This document shows, piece by piece, positions 34,985-45,746 of a stretch of 64,000 bases of DNA (positions are counted from its first letter, which is position 1; each line of letters starts with the position of its first letter). The DNA is from Anoxybacillus mongoliensis (GTDB taxonomy: Bacteria; Bacillota; Bacilli; Bacillales; Anoxybacillaceae): assembly GCF_014201515.1 (NCBI RefSeq), contig NZ_JACHEQ010000001.1:1-64000 (forward strand). Direction: 5' to 3'. The position numbers and the translations under genes are program-made. The notes below the pieces were generated by a model. The model was given only the letters and a program-made list of their open reading frames with translations. It was not told where the DNA came from and did no database searches.

Positions 34985-35849
34985 ACCATTCTTTATACCA
35001 TTTATATAACGCTTGCGTCCCGCTTTGTTCTTCTCCACGCTCGGCAAGCGCTTCATACAATTGTTTCGCAAGCGTTAAGCCGGGAAGCGATAAGCCGAGC
35101 GTTTCCGCTTCCGCCAGCGCGATGCCCATATCTTTAATAAAATGTTTCACGTAAAAACCCGGGGCGAAATCGCCAGCAAGCATGCGCGGTGCAAGATAAG
35201 AAAGCGACCAGCTCGATGCGGCACCTTGCGAAATGCTTTGCAAGACGCGTTCAGGGTCTAACCCTGCTTTTTCAGCATAAACAAGCGCTTCACATACGCC
35301 TATCATATTTGTCGCAATCGCGATTTGGTTGCACATTTTCGTATGTTGCCCTGCTCCTGCTTTCCCTTGCCAAACGATATTTTTTCCGATATGCGAAAAA
35401 AGTGGCATGCACGCGGAAAACGCTTCTTTATCCCCGCCAACCATAATCGACAACGTGCCTTCGCGCGCGCCAATGTCACCGCCTGATACAGGCGCATCAA
35501 GGGCGAATATTCCTTTTTCTTTTGCCGCTTCATAAATGCGTACCGCAAGCGATGGTTTAGACGTCGTAAAGTCAATGACGTACGCACCGCGTTTGACATG
35601 TTTTAAAATGCCGCCATCGCCAAAGTACACGTGCTCCACATCTTGCGGCTCACCAACCATCGTCATGACGACGTCAGCTACTTCAGCGACGTCTTTCACC
35701 GTCTCTTTCCACACAGCACCTTCCGCTAATAAATCTTCCGCTTTTTCCTTTGTGCGCGTATATACGACGAGCGAATAGCCTGCCCGAAGCAAGTTGCGCG
35801 CCATACTTTTTCCCATGACACCAAGTCCAATAAAACCGAGCGTTTTCAT
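34983..35849 (-). CDS. ykwC: 3-hydroxyisobutyrate dehydrogenase family oxidoreductase YkwC
   Basis: 288 residues with N-terminal Rossmann motif GLGVMG (8-13), substrate-binding DAPVSGGDIGAREG and the catalytic lysine in GQHTKMCNQ. Closely similar to B. subtilis YkwC. The substrate is unproven; family members act on beta-hydroxyacids. It follows the SDR gene after 15 bases and is likely cotranscribed with it. Confidence 0.9.
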   Translation of the reverse strand: MKTLGFIGLGVMGKSMARNLLRAGYSLVVYTRTKEKAEDLLAEGAVWKETVKDVAEVADVVMTMVGEPQDVEHVYFGDGGILKHVKRGAYVIDFTTSKPSLAVRIYEAAKEKGIFALDAPVSGGDIGAREGTLSIMVGGDKEAFSACMPLFSHIGKNIVWQGKAGAGQHTKMCNQIAIATNMIGVCEALVYAEKAGLDPERVLQSISQGAASSWSLSYLAPRMLAGDFAPGFYVKHFIKDMGIALAEAETLGLSLPGLTLAKQLYEALAERGEEQSGTQALYKWYKEW

Positions 35850-35864
35850 GTTTCTCTCCCCATT

Positions 35865-36632
35865 CTAAATCGCTTTGACCATGCCACCATCGACTAAAAG
35901 CGATTGTCCTGTCATATACGTGTTTTCATCGGATAATAAAAAGGCAACGACGTTCGCAAATTCTTCCGGTGTGCCGTAACGACCGAGCGGAATCGTCGCT
36001 TTCATGCGCGCTTCTAGTTCTTCTTTGCGAATGCCGAGCTTTTTCGCATTTTGTTCGTCTAAATAGGCGACTCGTTCCGTTGCGATGCGCCCCGGAGCAA
36101 CCGTATTAATTAAAATGCCGTACGGAGCGAATTCTTGCGCCAGCGTTTTTGTCAACCCGACGATGCCGAGACGAAACGTGTTCGACAAAAGCAAGCCCGG
36201 AATCGGTTCTTTGATGGAAGATGATGCAATGTTGACGATTTTTCCTTTCGTCTTTTTCAAATGTGGCAATGTTGCGCGAATGAGACGCACGTAGCTGAGC
36301 AAATTTAACTCAAACGCTTGTTTCCAGTCTTCATCTGTTAACGTCGCAAACGTCCCGGTCGACGGACCGCCAGCGTTATTCACTAGCACATGGATGTCGC
36401 CAAATGTGGCTACTGTTTTTTCTACTAAATGTTCAATCATTGCGTTGTTCGTCACGTCTGTGACAACATAGGCCGCTTTTCCTTTTCCGAGCGCATTGAG
36501 CTGTTCGGCGACAGCATGCAATTTTTGTTCATCGCGACTAGCAAGCATGACGTTCATGCCTTGTGAAACGAGTTTTGCTGCAATCGCTTTGCCGAGCCCT
36601 TGGCTTGATGCGGCTACAATCGCTGTTTTCAT
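35865..36632 (-). CDS. SDR family oxidoreductase with altered active site
   Basis: 255 residues. The glycine motif reads ASSQGLGKA instead of TGxxxGxG, and where YxxxK is expected the sequence has SNTFR, so the catalytic tyrosine and lysine are both absent. NNAGG, the PGRIATE region and the C-terminal LLVDGG are normal. This fits the beta-ketoacyl-ACP-reductase-like subgroup whose catalytic tetrad is imperfect. Start 36632 has GGGAGGATG upstream. It lies 14 bases after the GGDEF regulator gene. Function unknown. Confidence 0.85.
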   Translation of the reverse strand: MKTAIVAASSQGLGKAIAAKLVSQGMNVMLASRDEQKLHAVAEQLNALGKGKAAYVVTDVTNNAMIEHLVEKTVATFGDIHVLVNNAGGPSTGTFATLTDEDWKQAFELNLLSYVRLIRATLPHLKKTKGKIVNIASSSIKEPIPGLLLSNTFRLGIVGLTKTLAQEFAPYGILINTVAPGRIATERVAYLDEQNAKKLGIRKEELEARMKATIPLGRYGTPEEFANVVAFLLSDENTYMTGQSLLVDGGMVKAI

Positions 36633-36646
36633 TTCCCATCCTCCCC

Positions 36647-37924
36647 TCAACATATACATTCGCTAACGACGACGCGATTCCTTCCTGTTCGCTTCGCTTC
36701 ATATAACGCTTCATCCGCTCGTTTAACCATTTGCTCTTTCGTCATTCCTTGTTCGTATTCGCAAACGCCAAAGCTACACGTAATATGTCCAACTTTCGGA
36801 AAATGAACAGTTGCTATTAAATGACGAAGCGCCTCCGCTAAACGATACGCTCCCGCCTGCGATGTCGCAGGGGCTAAAATAATAAATTCTTCCCCGCCCC
36901 AGCGCGCCAATATGTCGCAGTCGCGCAATCGATTCGAAATCGTTTCACACATGCGCACTAATACGGCATCACCGACGTCGTGTCCGTACGTATCATTGAC
37001 TTTTTTAAAATGGTCGATATCAAATAAAATAATGGAAAACGTATGTTTATATCGTTTCGCACGATGAATTTCACGCGTAAAAAACTCGTCAAATTTTAAG
37101 CGATTAAACGTTTTTGTAAGCGGATCTTTTGTCGCTAAAAATTCGTTTCGCTTACTTTCTTCTTCAAGCGCGGTAATGTCGGTGAATACGACTAAATACG
37201 ACTCGGGCTCATCAGGAAACGATGTCGCCTTCACTAAAAATACGTGCTCTTTTGCTTGTTTGCACATCATTTTTACTTTTAAAAATGGAATCGTGCGGTC
37301 AATGAGCGGGCGAAGCCATCGCCTTTCTCCTTTTATATAAAAATAGCCCGGTTCGTGAACAAAATAATCGCATACGTGCGTTTGACCAGCGCGTAGGTTT
37401 TCCATTTGTTCTCGTCCGAAAAACCGTTGAAACGATAAATTACAATCGAGCAATCGTTCATCATTTAAAATGCATATTAAGTTTTCTTGAAAATCAATAA
37501 TCGTGCGTGTATATTGTTTTTGTTTTTCTAGTTCCCGCTCGAGCTGACGTTGGTAAATGGAATGTTGCAACGATTGCAAAAATTTTTCATGGTCAATCGG
37601 CTTTAAAATAAAATGGTTCACCCCATATTCAATCGCCCGAATGAAAAAGTCGTTATCGTCATAGGCGGTCGTAATAATAATTTGCACATGTTTATCCATC
37701 TCACGAATACGGCGAATAAGCTCTAATCCATTTAATATAGGCATTTTTATATCTGTAATGACGATGTCCGGGTGAAACGTCGTAAATAGTTCGAGCGCTT
37801 CTTGACCGTTTTTTGCTATTTTCACATCACGAATGCGCCGTTTTAATAAGCGCGTCAACATCTCCCTTGCCCCCGGCTCATCTTCGACATATAATACTTT
37901 GACATCTGTTTGCACCGCAATCAT
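36647..37924 (-). CDS. Response regulator with PAS and GGDEF domains (diguanylate cyclase)
   Basis: 425 residues: receiver (about 5-125) with VITDIKMPILNG, PAS-like domain (about 140-250) and GGDEF (about 262-422) with intact LARWGGEEFIIL. Phosphorylation by the partner kinase should control cyclic-di-GMP synthesis. Start overlaps the kinase stop by four bases (ATGA). With the kinase it forms a two-component cyclic-di-GMP switch. Confidence 0.92.
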   Translation of the reverse strand: MIAVQTDVKVLYVEDEPGAREMLTRLLKRRIRDVKIAKNGQEALELFTTFHPDIVITDIKMPILNGLELIRRIREMDKHVQIIITTAYDDNDFFIRAIEYGVNHFILKPIDHEKFLQSLQHSIYQRQLERELEKQKQYTRTIIDFQENLICILNDERLLDCNLSFQRFFGREQMENLRAGQTHVCDYFVHEPGYFYIKGERRWLRPLIDRTIPFLKVKMMCKQAKEHVFLVKATSFPDEPESYLVVFTDITALEEESKRNEFLATKDPLTKTFNRLKFDEFFTREIHRAKRYKHTFSIILFDIDHFKKVNDTYGHDVGDAVLVRMCETISNRLRDCDILARWGGEEFIILAPATSQAGAYRLAEALRHLIATVHFPKVGHITCSFGVCEYEQGMTKEQMVKRADEALYEAKRTGRNRVVVSECIC

Positions 37925-39168
37925 AAACCCCTTCCCCCTTTATTTATTCGCGGCATGCGAATCGTAAACGTCGCTCCTTTTTTTGATGATGAAACGAGCA
38001 AATCTCCACCCATTTTTGTGACAATCATTTTAGACATATATAGTCCGAGACCTGTGCCGTCTTTTTTCGTCGTCACGTACGGCTCGAACATGCGCGGAAC
38101 AATGGCTTCATCAATGCCCCCTGCGTTGTCTTTTACTTGAATGTAAATGAATGTGTCATCCGCATACGTACGAAGGCAAATGATTCGTCGCTCCACATCC
38201 CGTTCAACAAATTGTTCACACGCATTCGTCAACAAGTTAATGAGCACTTGGCTCATTTCATTCGGGAAGCCATACATGTGCGCACGCGTCCGATTTTGAA
38301 CGTGCAAATGAACTTCATAATGGTCTAAACTTGCTGAAATAATTTTTAACGCTTGGCGAATGGCTTGAATGGGACGAAAAAATGATGCTTCTTTATGCGG
38401 TTTAAAAAAGTTGCGAAAATCGTTAATCGTTCGGGACATATGTTGAATTTGAGCAAGACATTTTTGAATGGATGTGCGCAAATATGGTTCGTTTAGTTCT
38501 CCGTACGTATATGCTTCTTGTATATCTTGTAAAAGCAAGCCGAGGACGTTTAACGGCTGCCGCCATTGATGCGCGATGTTTCTTAACATTTCTCCCATCG
38601 TTGCATAGCGTGATTGCTCGATCAGCATAAAATCTTTTTCGCGATTTTTTCGCACTTCTTCTTCAATTTTTTGCTGGAGTGTTGCATTCATTTGTTCCAT
38701 TTCTTGTTTGAGTTGTTGAAGTTCCTTTAACGTTTGTTCCCGTCTGATCGACTCGCCTATTGTACGGGCGAGCGCAAAAAAAATGGCGCGTTCATGAGCA
38801 GAAAATACCCGCTTTTGTTCGCAATCGACGACGCTTAAAAACCCCCATCGTTCTTCATGAATAAAAATAGGAGCGATCATAAACGATTGAATGGCCTGTT
38901 CCTCAAAAATAGTGCGTACATTCCCATCTAATTCATTTGTATGCCCAACAAATACATTTCCGTCATATAAATGAGCGAAACAATGGGCATCTTCTGTTGG
39001 AAGCACAATATCATCGTGCGACGGAACACGTGCAGATGGTGTTTGTATATCATAAATGCGTCGCAATATATATGTTCGGTCAGTTGTATGTAAGCGAAAA
39101 ATGGCAACGCGCGTCACATGAAGAGCAATACGTAAGCTTTCTAACGCCGCCATAAGCGAGCGATCCAT
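37921..39168 (-). CDS. GAF-domain sensor histidine kinase
   Basis: 415 residues, soluble. GAF domain (about 10-150), coiled coil (about 155-190), HisKA with the uncommon H box AHQWRQPLN, HATPase with NLLTNACEQF and GTGLGLYMSKMI. HQWRQPL boxes occur in kinases of several environmental bacteria. Start 39168 has GGAGGAG upstream. Coupled to the GGDEF regulator; the GAF ligand is unknown. Confidence 0.9.
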   Translation of the reverse strand: MDRSLMAALESLRIALHVTRVAIFRLHTTDRTYILRRIYDIQTPSARVPSHDDIVLPTEDAHCFAHLYDGNVFVGHTNELDGNVRTIFEEQAIQSFMIAPIFIHEERWGFLSVVDCEQKRVFSAHERAIFFALARTIGESIRREQTLKELQQLKQEMEQMNATLQQKIEEEVRKNREKDFMLIEQSRYATMGEMLRNIAHQWRQPLNVLGLLLQDIQEAYTYGELNEPYLRTSIQKCLAQIQHMSRTINDFRNFFKPHKEASFFRPIQAIRQALKIISASLDHYEVHLHVQNRTRAHMYGFPNEMSQVLINLLTNACEQFVERDVERRIICLRTYADDTFIYIQVKDNAGGIDEAIVPRMFEPYVTTKKDGTGLGLYMSKMIVTKMGGDLLVSSSKKGATFTIRMPRINKGGRGL

Positions 39169-39270
39169 AACTTTCTCCTCCAAAAACGAACAAATATAGG
39201 TCTTTTATACTAAATTTATCGTAATTCTCATGTAAAAAAAAATCAAGGAAAAAAATTGTTACAAACATGT

Positions 39271-39299
39271 AAAAAAGCTAGGCATCATGCCTAGCTTTA
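39271..39299 (-). terminator. Terminator after the chemoreceptor gene
   Basis: Minus-strand AAAGCTAGGCAT/ATGCCTAGCTTT hairpin followed by T run. Confidence 0.8.
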
Positions 39300-41276
39300 T
39301 ACATGGAAGCGATGGATCAATTGTTGCAATGAGCGGCTCATATCGTTTAGTCGTTCTGCCGCTTCTGTTACGGTGCTTAACGCTTTTAATTGTTCTTCTG
39401 ATGATGCGGATACTTCTTCTGCCGATGCAGCCGATTGTTCTGAAATGGCTGCTAAGTTTTGTAATGCCGCGACGATTTGTTCTTTGTTTTCGTTCACGTC
39501 ATGAATTTGTGTAAAAATATGTTCAATCGCTGACGTTAGTTGTTCCATCATCGTCGCAATGTGCATAAACGATTCTGCCGTTTCGTTTACCGCTTGTTGT
39601 TGCTGGTCGTTCATTTGTTTCGTATGATCAACCGCGTCAGTCGCAAGGGCAGCTTGTTGTTGAATCGACGTAATCGTTTGACGAATTTGTTCTGTCGCTT
39701 GTGCCGATTGTTCGGCAAGTTTACGTACTTCTTCGGCAACGACCGCAAATCCTTTGCCATGCTCTCCTGCACGTGCTGCTTCAATCGAAGCGTTAAGTGC
39801 TAAAAGGTTCGTTTGCGCTGAAATGTCGGTAATCGTTTGAATAATCGCACCGATTTGCTTCATCTTCTCGCCTAAATCCGTAATAACCCTTTCCACTGAG
39901 CGCAATTCGTTTTGCGCTTCCGTCGATTTTGTTTGAAGCACATTTAATTTTTCAATGCCCATATAGCTTGCATCTTTCGTTTCATCGGAAAGTTGTTTCA
40001 CACGCTCGGCTGATTGCGTCACCGTACCCATTTTTTCAGACAAGTCGTTCATGCGGTCGTTCATCGCATCTAAATTGCTCGCTTGTTCTGATACCCCTTT
40101 GGCAATATCGGTGACCGCTGTCGTCACTTGTTCGCTTGTCGCCATCGTTTCTTCAGACACTGCGCTTAAATGGTCAGCAGCGCTACCGAGTTCAGCGACA
40201 GAACGATCGACTTCGCCAATAAGTGAGCGCATATGTGACACCATCTCGTTAAAGTGGCTAGTCAGCTGCGCAATTTCGTCTTTTCCTTTCGGTTCGACAT
40301 GCACCGTTAAATCGCCTGTCGCCACTTGTTGCACGCGCTCATTCAGTTGAACGATCGGTTTGACAATCGAACGCGACACTGCATAAATGAGAAGCGAAGC
40401 AAGCACTGTCGCCATAACGACAATCGTCCATGACGTTTTTCCAATCGCTGTTAACGTCGCTAATAAATCTTTTTCTTTGTACACTGCACCGACTTTCCAA
40501 TTTAACTTTGGAATGGTCGCGAAATATAATAACCGTTTTTCGCCATCTTGTTCGTATTCATAAGCGCCTTTGTCTTCAGAAAACATCGTTTTGACAACCG
40601 GATGGTCAGACATATCTTTTCCCTTATATTGTGGGTGAACAATGGCCAATTTGTTTTGGTCAAACAATATCGGATAGCCGTTATAGCCAACGCGGAATTG
40701 TTCGACCGTTTCAGCGAGCGTATTTAACGATACGTCTAAACCGATGACGCCGATTACTTGACCGTTTTCGACAATCGCTTTGGCAATCGTAACAATGTAA
40801 TCGTTTGTGACCGCATCGACGTACGATTCCGTCCAAATGACTTTGTCTGGCGCTGCCACTGCTTCTTTATACCACGGGCGTGTCGTCGGATCAAAATCCG
40901 GTGGCAAATCGACGGATGGCGTCGTATACATGTTGCCATTTGCTGTACCGATGTAAGCTAATTGTACTTTTTTGTGAATGTTTAAAAACGTGGCGAACTG
41001 CTCATCAATTTGTGGCCAAAGTTGTGCATCTTCCGTTTTTGTAAATGTTTGAAATGATTTTGTTTCACTAAATTGCTTTAGCGCATCTTCTTGACTGTCA
41101 AAGCTATGTTCAATATCGTCAACAAGCTCTAGCACAAGTGATTCCGCACGCACTTTTGCATCATCTTTCATAACCGATGCCATTTGAACATAGTTGACCG
41201 TTTGTGAAGCAACGAGTGCAATGATTAATAATAATGCCATTAAACTCGTTAATTTCATCGTTAATGAGCGAAACAA
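39297..41276 (-). CDS. Methyl-accepting chemotaxis protein with dCache sensor
   Basis: 659 residues: membrane segment (about 9-31), outside double-Cache domain (about 35-280) with [11 protein letters not shown] and [10 protein letters not shown], second membrane segment (about 283-305), HAMP (to about 360) and a signalling hairpin with the invariant tip [26 protein letters not shown]. dCache_1 sensors in Bacillus receptors often bind amino acids; the ligand here is not known. TTG start at 41276 with GGGGGAG; an ATG six codons later is the alternative. No CheA or CheY gene is nearby. Confidence 0.92.
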   Translation of the reverse strand: MFRSLTMKLTSLMALLLIIALVASQTVNYVQMASVMKDDAKVRAESLVLELVDDIEHSFDSQEDALKQFSETKSFQTFTKTEDAQLWPQIDEQFATFLNIHKKVQLAYIGTANGNMYTTPSVDLPPDFDPTTRPWYKEAVAAPDKVIWTESYVDAVTNDYIVTIAKAIVENGQVIGVIGLDVSLNTLAETVEQFRVGYNGYPILFDQNKLAIVHPQYKGKDMSDHPVVKTMFSEDKGAYEYEQDGEKRLLYFATIPKLNWKVGAVYKEKDLLATLTAIGKTSWTIVVMATVLASLLIYAVSRSIVKPIVQLNERVQQVATGDLTVHVEPKGKDEIAQLTSHFNEMVSHMRSLIGEVDRSVAELGSAADHLSAVSEETMATSEQVTTAVTDIAKGVSEQASNLDAMNDRMNDLSEKMGTVTQSAERVKQLSDETKDASYMGIEKLNVLQTKSTEAQNELRSVERVITDLGEKMKQIGAIIQTITDISAQTNLLALNASIEAARAGEHGKGFAVVAEEVRKLAEQSAQATEQIRQTITSIQQQAALATDAVDHTKQMNDQQQQAVNETAESFMHIATMMEQLTSAIEHIFTQIHDVNENKEQIVAALQNLAAISEQSAASAEEVSASSEEQLKALSTVTEAAERLNDMSRSLQQLIHRFHV

Positions 41277-41334
41277 AGTGGCTCCCCCCTAGCTGTGTCG
41301 AATGTTGTCGAAAAATTAATAAAGTTGTAGTTTC

Positions 41335-41363
41335 ATTATAAAAGGTTTACATCATCATGTCTA
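41335..41363 (-). promoter_or_regulatory. Promoter of the chemoreceptor gene
   Basis: Minus strand TAGACA (41363-41358), 17 bases, TATAAT (41340-41335). It looks sigma-A-like; I see no sigma-D motif here. Confidence 0.65.
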
Positions 41364-41389
41364 TGACCGTTTTTTACTGTTTTTTTTCC

Positions 41390-41420
41390 ATAAAAAAAGA
41401 ACCGGAGGCGTCCGGTTCTT
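41390..41420 (-). terminator. Terminator of the pts operon
   Basis: Minus-strand AAGAACCGGA/TCCGGTTCTT hairpin with seven T, directly at the ptsI stop. Confidence 0.85.
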
Positions 41421-43134
41421 ATCGTTGGAACGTTTCTTTTACGAAACGAACAACTTCTTCGGCTGTCGCAAGCGATAAAATGTGATCTTTCACTCGTTCT
41501 GCTTCTTGTTTGGACAGTTTCTTCAGTTGCGAGCGAACGCGTAAAATCGAAGTTGCGCTCATGCTAAATTCGTCTAAACCAAACGCTAATAAAATTGGTA
41601 CAGCTAGCTCTTCGCCTGCCATTTCACCGCACATGCCGACCCATTTTCCTTCTTTATGCGCCGCTTCAATGACGTTATAAATGAGACGTAAAATGGCTGG
41701 GTTGTACGGCTGGTATAAATACGATACGCGTTCGTTCATTCGGTCAGACGCCATCGTATATTGAATTAAATCGTTTGTACCGATGCTAAAGAAATCGACT
41801 TCTTTCGCAAATTGATCCGCTAATACAGCAGCAGCCGGAATTTCGACCATCATGCCGACTTCGATGTCGTCTGATACTGCCACACCTTCAGCAACAAGCT
41901 TTTCTTTTTCTTCTAAAAGAATCGCTTTTGCTTGACGGAATTCGTCTAACGTTGCAATCATCGGGAACATGATTTTTAAGTTGCCGTAAACACTTGCGCG
42001 CAACAACGCGCGAAGTTGTGTACGGAACATATCTTGCATATCTAAGCAAAGACGAACAGCACGGAAACCTAAAAACGGGTTCATTTCTTTTGGAAGGTCT
42101 AAGTATGGCAATTCTTTATCTCCACCGATGTCAAGCGTGCGAACGACAACCGGCTTTCCTTCCATTTTTTCTAATACCGTCTTATATGCTTCAAACTGTT
42201 CTTCTTCTGTCGGCAATTCGTTGCGGCCCATGTATAAAAACTCGGTACGATATAAGCCGATACCTTCTGCACCGTTTGCTAGTACACCTTCGACATCGTT
42301 TGGCGTTCCGATGTTTGCGGCAAGTTCTACATGATGTCCGTCGCTTGTTGTTGTTTTTTCATGGACGAGCTTTGCCCATTCTGCTTTTTGTGCAGCAAAA
42401 GCGGCACGTTTTTGTTCGTATTCGGCAATCGTTTCTTCCGTTGGGTTAACGATCACTTCTCCGTCAAGTCCGTCAATAATGACGATGTCACCGTTTTGAA
42501 TCGTCGCTGTTGCTTCTTTCGTTCCAACGACAGCTGGAATTTCCATCGAGCGCGCCATAATAGCGGAATGAGATGTCCGTCCGCCAATGTCAGTTGTAAA
42601 ACCTTTCACATACTTTCGATTTAGTTGAGCTGTATCAGACGGCGTTAAGTCTTCAGCGATAATGACGACTTCTTCCGTAATCATGCTCGGGTTTGAAATC
42701 GTAACCCCTAATAAATGAGCAAGAACACGTTTGGTCACATCGCGAATGTCTGCCGCACGTTCTTTCATATATTCGTTATCCATCGCTTCAAACATCGCAA
42801 TAAACATCGATGCCACTTCATGAAGCGCAAATTCTGCATTGATGCGTTCTTGTTCAATTTTTTGTTCAACGGCTTGGACGAGTTCTGGATCGCTTAGTAC
42901 AAGCAAATGGGCGGAGAAAATGGCTGCTTTATCTTCGCCAAGCTCTTTTAATGCGTGCGCTTGAATGACTTCAAGTTCTTCTTTTGATTTGGCGAGCGCT
43001 TGTTGAAAGCGGTGAATTTGTTCAGCTGGGTTGTCAATCGTTTGTTTTTCAACTGTTAAATCGGGATGTTCTAAACGGTACGCTTTCGCAATGGCAATGC
43101 CATTCGATGCAGCAATCCCTTGTAATCGTTTCAT
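41419..43134 (-). CDS. ptsI: PTS enzyme I
   Basis: Phosphoenolpyruvate-protein phosphotransferase, 571 residues, first step of the PTS relay in the cytoplasm. Phospho-histidine in [13 protein letters not shown] (about 189), PEP-binding [14 protein letters not shown] and the Cys in GMCGEMAG are intact. Its ATG overlaps the ptsH stop (TAATG), so the two proteins are translationally coupled. Confidence 0.97.
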   Translation of the reverse strand: MKRLQGIAASNGIAIAKAYRLEHPDLTVEKQTIDNPAEQIHRFQQALAKSKEELEVIQAHALKELGEDKAAIFSAHLLVLSDPELVQAVEQKIEQERINAEFALHEVASMFIAMFEAMDNEYMKERAADIRDVTKRVLAHLLGVTISNPSMITEEVVIIAEDLTPSDTAQLNRKYVKGFTTDIGGRTSHSAIMARSMEIPAVVGTKEATATIQNGDIVIIDGLDGEVIVNPTEETIAEYEQKRAAFAAQKAEWAKLVHEKTTTSDGHHVELAANIGTPNDVEGVLANGAEGIGLYRTEFLYMGRNELPTEEEQFEAYKTVLEKMEGKPVVVRTLDIGGDKELPYLDLPKEMNPFLGFRAVRLCLDMQDMFRTQLRALLRASVYGNLKIMFPMIATLDEFRQAKAILLEEKEKLVAEGVAVSDDIEVGMMVEIPAAAVLADQFAKEVDFFSIGTNDLIQYTMASDRMNERVSYLYQPYNPAILRLIYNVIEAAHKEGKWVGMCGEMAGEELAVPILLAFGLDEFSMSATSILRVRSQLKKLSKQEAERVKDHILSLATAEEVVRFVKETFQR

Positions 43135-43397
43135 TACTCCGCTAATCCTTCTTTTGATAACGTTTCTGTTAATGCATTAATTGCGTCTGCTGCATCGCTA
43201 CCTTCAGCTGAAATTGTAATTTGCGCACCTTGTGGAATGCCTAAAGACATGACACCCATAATCGATTTTAAGTTGACTTTTTTGCCGTTATACTCTAATT
43301 GAATGTCGCTATCGAATTTGCTCGCTGTTTGTACTAACATCGTTGCTGGACGGGCATGAATACCAGATTCTGCAGTTACTTTAAACGTTTTTTGCAT
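43134..43397 (-). CDS. ptsH: PTS phosphocarrier protein HPr
   Basis: 87 residues. Carries the enzyme-I phospho-histidine in SGIHARPA and the regulatory serine in [11 protein letters not shown], the HPr kinase site used in CcpA-dependent catabolite repression. I prefer the second ATG (43397): GAGGAG directly abuts the first ATG (43406) but stands nine bases from the second, and the N-terminus then matches B. subtilis HPr. Confidence 0.95.
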   Translation of the reverse strand: MQKTFKVTAESGIHARPATMLVQTASKFDSDIQLEYNGKKVNLKSIMGVMSLGIPQGAQITISAEGSDAADAINALTETLSKEGLAE

Positions 43398-43425
43398 ATT
43401 GCTCATCTCCTCACTTTTTATTTTG

Positions 43426-43462
43426 AAAACATAGAGGGCGAAAACCCTCTATGTTTTTTTAC
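43426..43462. terminator. Intercistronic hairpin between ptsG and ptsH
   Basis: Perfect AACATAGAGGG/CCCTCTATGTT stem with a six-base loop. On the minus strand it is followed by only four T, so it likely allows partial read-through, making ptsHI expression partly independent of ptsG. Confidence 0.6.
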
Positions 43463-43489
43463 CGAAAAATGATGTGTTTTGCAAGTAAA

Positions 43490-45502
43490 TTATTTTTGAA
43501 CGACGACGACATCTTCGCCTTTTGTTACTGTTCCTTGTTTCGTGATGTTTACTGTTTCTCCTGCTTGTAAGTTTGTAAAAATAATCGGTGTGACGACAGA
43601 AGGTGCATGTTGTTTTACATATGCAAGATCTACTTTTAAAATCGGTTGTCCTTTTTTCACTTCTGTTCCTTCTGATACGAGCGCTTCAAATCCTTGACCG
43701 TTTAATTTCACTGTATCAATGCCGAAGTGAATAAGCACTTCACGACCTGTTTTTGATTGAATGCCGATCGCATGTTTTGTTGGGAAAACGTTGACGATCG
43801 TGCCGTCTACTGGCGATACGACTGTGCCGTCTGTTGGCTCAACCGCAAAACCGTCACCCATCATTTTTGTTGAAAATACTTGATCTGGCACTTCAGAAAG
43901 TGGAACGATTTTTCCTGTTAACGGTGATGCCACCCGCTCTGTTTCGCCTGTCGCTTGTACAGTTGGTTTTGCTTTTTCTACTGCTTTTGTCGGTACGCGA
44001 CCTTCCATAATGTCTTTAATTTGTGTTTTTAAGATGTCTGATTTTGGTCCGAAAATCGCTTGAATGTTGTTGCCAACTTCTAATACCCCTGCTGCGCCGA
44101 GCGCTTTTAAACGATCTTTGTCGACATGTTGAATATCGTTGACGGATACACGTAAACGTGTAATGCACGCATCTAAATGAGCGATATTTTCTTTTCCACC
44201 AAGTGCCGCTAAAATTTCGTGCGGAAGTTCGCCTGCGTCTGCTGAAGCTGTTGTTTCAACTGTTTCTTTTTCACGTCCTGGTGTTGCTAAATCCCATTTA
44301 CGAATCGCAAAGCGGAATCCGAAATAGTAAATGACCGCAAACACAAGACCGACCGGAATGACGAGCCACCAAGCTGTACGGTTTGGTAATACACCGAATA
44401 GTAAGTAGTCGATGACACCGCCAGAGAACGTCATACCGATTTTGACGTTTAAGATGTGCATAAGCATAAACGATAATCCAGCGAAAATCGTATGAATCGC
44501 AAACAATGCTGGTGCAACGAACAAGAATGAAAACTCAATTGGTTCTGTAATTCCTGTTAAAAACGATGTTAACGCGGCAGATGCCATAATACCGGCAACA
44601 ACTTTTTTGTTTTCTGGGCGCGCTTCGTGATAAATCGCAAGCGCTGCTGCTGGTAACCCGAACATCATGAACGGGAATTTACCTGTCATAAATGTACCTG
44701 CTGTTAATTCAGCACCGTCTTTAATTTGCTCGAAGAAAATACGTTGGTCACCGCGTACAATTTCGCCTGCTTTGTTCACGTATTGACCGAACTCAAACCA
44801 GAACGGTGAGTAGAAAATGTGGTGTAAGCCGAACGGAATTAACGCGCGTTCGATGACACCGAAAATGAATGCTGCTAACGTACGGTTTGCATCAATCATG
44901 TTGTGTGAGAATGCGTTTAAGCCATGTTGAACAGGTGGCCATAACCACGTCATCGCAATACCAAGAATTAATGCCGATGCTGCTGTCACAATCGGAACGA
45001 AACGTTTTCCTGCAAAGAACCCTAAATAAGATGGCAATTCGATATTAAAGTATTTGTTGTACATATACGCTGCTAAAATACCGACGATAATCCCGCCGAA
45101 TACCCCTGTTTGCAACGTCGGAATACCTAATACGTTCGCAAACGATGGGTCTGTTCCGATTTGATCGGATGTTACACCTAAAATAACGCTCATCGTTACG
45201 TTCATAACTAAGTAACCGATGATCGCTGCTAAACCAGCAACTCCTTCACCGCCAGCTAATCCGACGGCAACCCCTACCGCAAATAAAAGCGGTAAGTTCG
45301 CAAACACAATCCCACCAGATTGCTCCATCACTTTTGCAACCATTTCGACCCAGCCTGTTTCTAACGCCGGAATTTTTTCAATTAATGCTGGGTTTTGCAA
45401 TGCGTTACCGAACGCGAGCAAAATACCTGCTGCCGGTAAAATCGCAACCGGAAGCATAAGCGCTTTACCGACTTTTTGTAACGTACCAAACGCTTTCTTC
45501 AT
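43490..45502 (-). CDS. ptsG: Glucose-specific PTS permease, EIICBA
   Basis: 670 residues with domain order IIC (about 1-400, membrane), IIB (about 415-480; phospho-cysteine in [10 protein letters not shown]) and IIA (about 520-660; phospho-histidine in LIHFGIDTV). Imports and phosphorylates glucose. The leader carries a GlcT antiterminator, an overlapping terminator and cre boxes. GGAGGG precedes the ATG. Confidence 0.96.
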   Translation of the reverse strand: MKKAFGTLQKVGKALMLPVAILPAAGILLAFGNALQNPALIEKIPALETGWVEMVAKVMEQSGGIVFANLPLLFAVGVAVGLAGGEGVAGLAAIIGYLVMNVTMSVILGVTSDQIGTDPSFANVLGIPTLQTGVFGGIIVGILAAYMYNKYFNIELPSYLGFFAGKRFVPIVTAASALILGIAMTWLWPPVQHGLNAFSHNMIDANRTLAAFIFGVIERALIPFGLHHIFYSPFWFEFGQYVNKAGEIVRGDQRIFFEQIKDGAELTAGTFMTGKFPFMMFGLPAAALAIYHEARPENKKVVAGIMASAALTSFLTGITEPIEFSFLFVAPALFAIHTIFAGLSFMLMHILNVKIGMTFSGGVIDYLLFGVLPNRTAWWLVIPVGLVFAVIYYFGFRFAIRKWDLATPGREKETVETTASADAGELPHEILAALGGKENIAHLDACITRLRVSVNDIQHVDKDRLKALGAAGVLEVGNNIQAIFGPKSDILKTQIKDIMEGRVPTKAVEKAKPTVQATGETERVASPLTGKIVPLSEVPDQVFSTKMMGDGFAVEPTDGTVVSPVDGTIVNVFPTKHAIGIQSKTGREVLIHFGIDTVKLNGQGFEALVSEGTEVKKGQPILKVDLAYVKQHAPSVVTPIIFTNLQAGETVNITKQGTVTKGEDVVVVQK

Positions 45503-45521
45503 ATAAAACCCTCCTTCATCA

Positions 45522-45536
45522 TGTTAACGTTTGCAA
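45522..45536 (-). promoter_or_regulatory. Perfect cre (CcpA) box ahead of ptsG
   Basis: Minus strand TTGCAAACGTTAACA fits WTGNAARCGNWWWCA at every position. It lies inside the transcribed leader, after the terminator and about 19 bases before the ptsG start, so CcpA bound here would act as a roadblock. Confidence 0.7.
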
Positions 45537-45594
45537 CAAACGGCATTTTCATGTATGGAAAGTAGATGAAGCAAAACATTAGACGTCTGACAAA

Positions 45595-45609
45595 TGTAAG
45601 CATTTGCAA
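45595..45609 (-). promoter_or_regulatory. cre-like box, one mismatch
   Basis: Minus strand TTGCAAATGCTTACA differs from the cre consensus only at position 8 (T for C). It lies just after the terminator T run in the ptsG leader. Confidence 0.4.
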
Positions 45610-45621
45610 ACAAGAGAAAAC

Positions 45622-45710
45622 AAAAAGGCATAAGCAAAGAAAGACATAAAAAGGGTATTATGTAACAACTTCTGTCGTTACACCACTTTTTTGCCTTCTT
45701 TACTCATGCC
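45622..45710 (-). terminator. Leader terminator of ptsG, alternative to the RAT
   Basis: The minus-strand segment 45710-45692 (the 3' part of the RAT region) pairs with 45646-45627 through a long stem with some G-U pairs, followed by TTTTTG. An inner hairpin (GTAAC/GTTAC) fills the loop. This is the usual mutually exclusive layout: GlcT bound to the RAT prevents this stem. Confidence 0.75.
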
Positions 45711-45731
45711 TGATCGAATCAGTAACACGTA
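45702..45731 (-). promoter_or_regulatory. RAT ribonucleic antiterminator (GlcT target)
   Basis: The minus strand reads ACGTGTTACTGATTCGATCA then GGCATGAGT, practically the B. subtilis ptsG RAT as I recall it. Its 3' part overlaps the terminator 5' arm. The adjacent glcT gene encodes the cognate protein. Confidence 0.85.
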
Positions 45732-45746
45732 AAGATAAGTGCCCAT

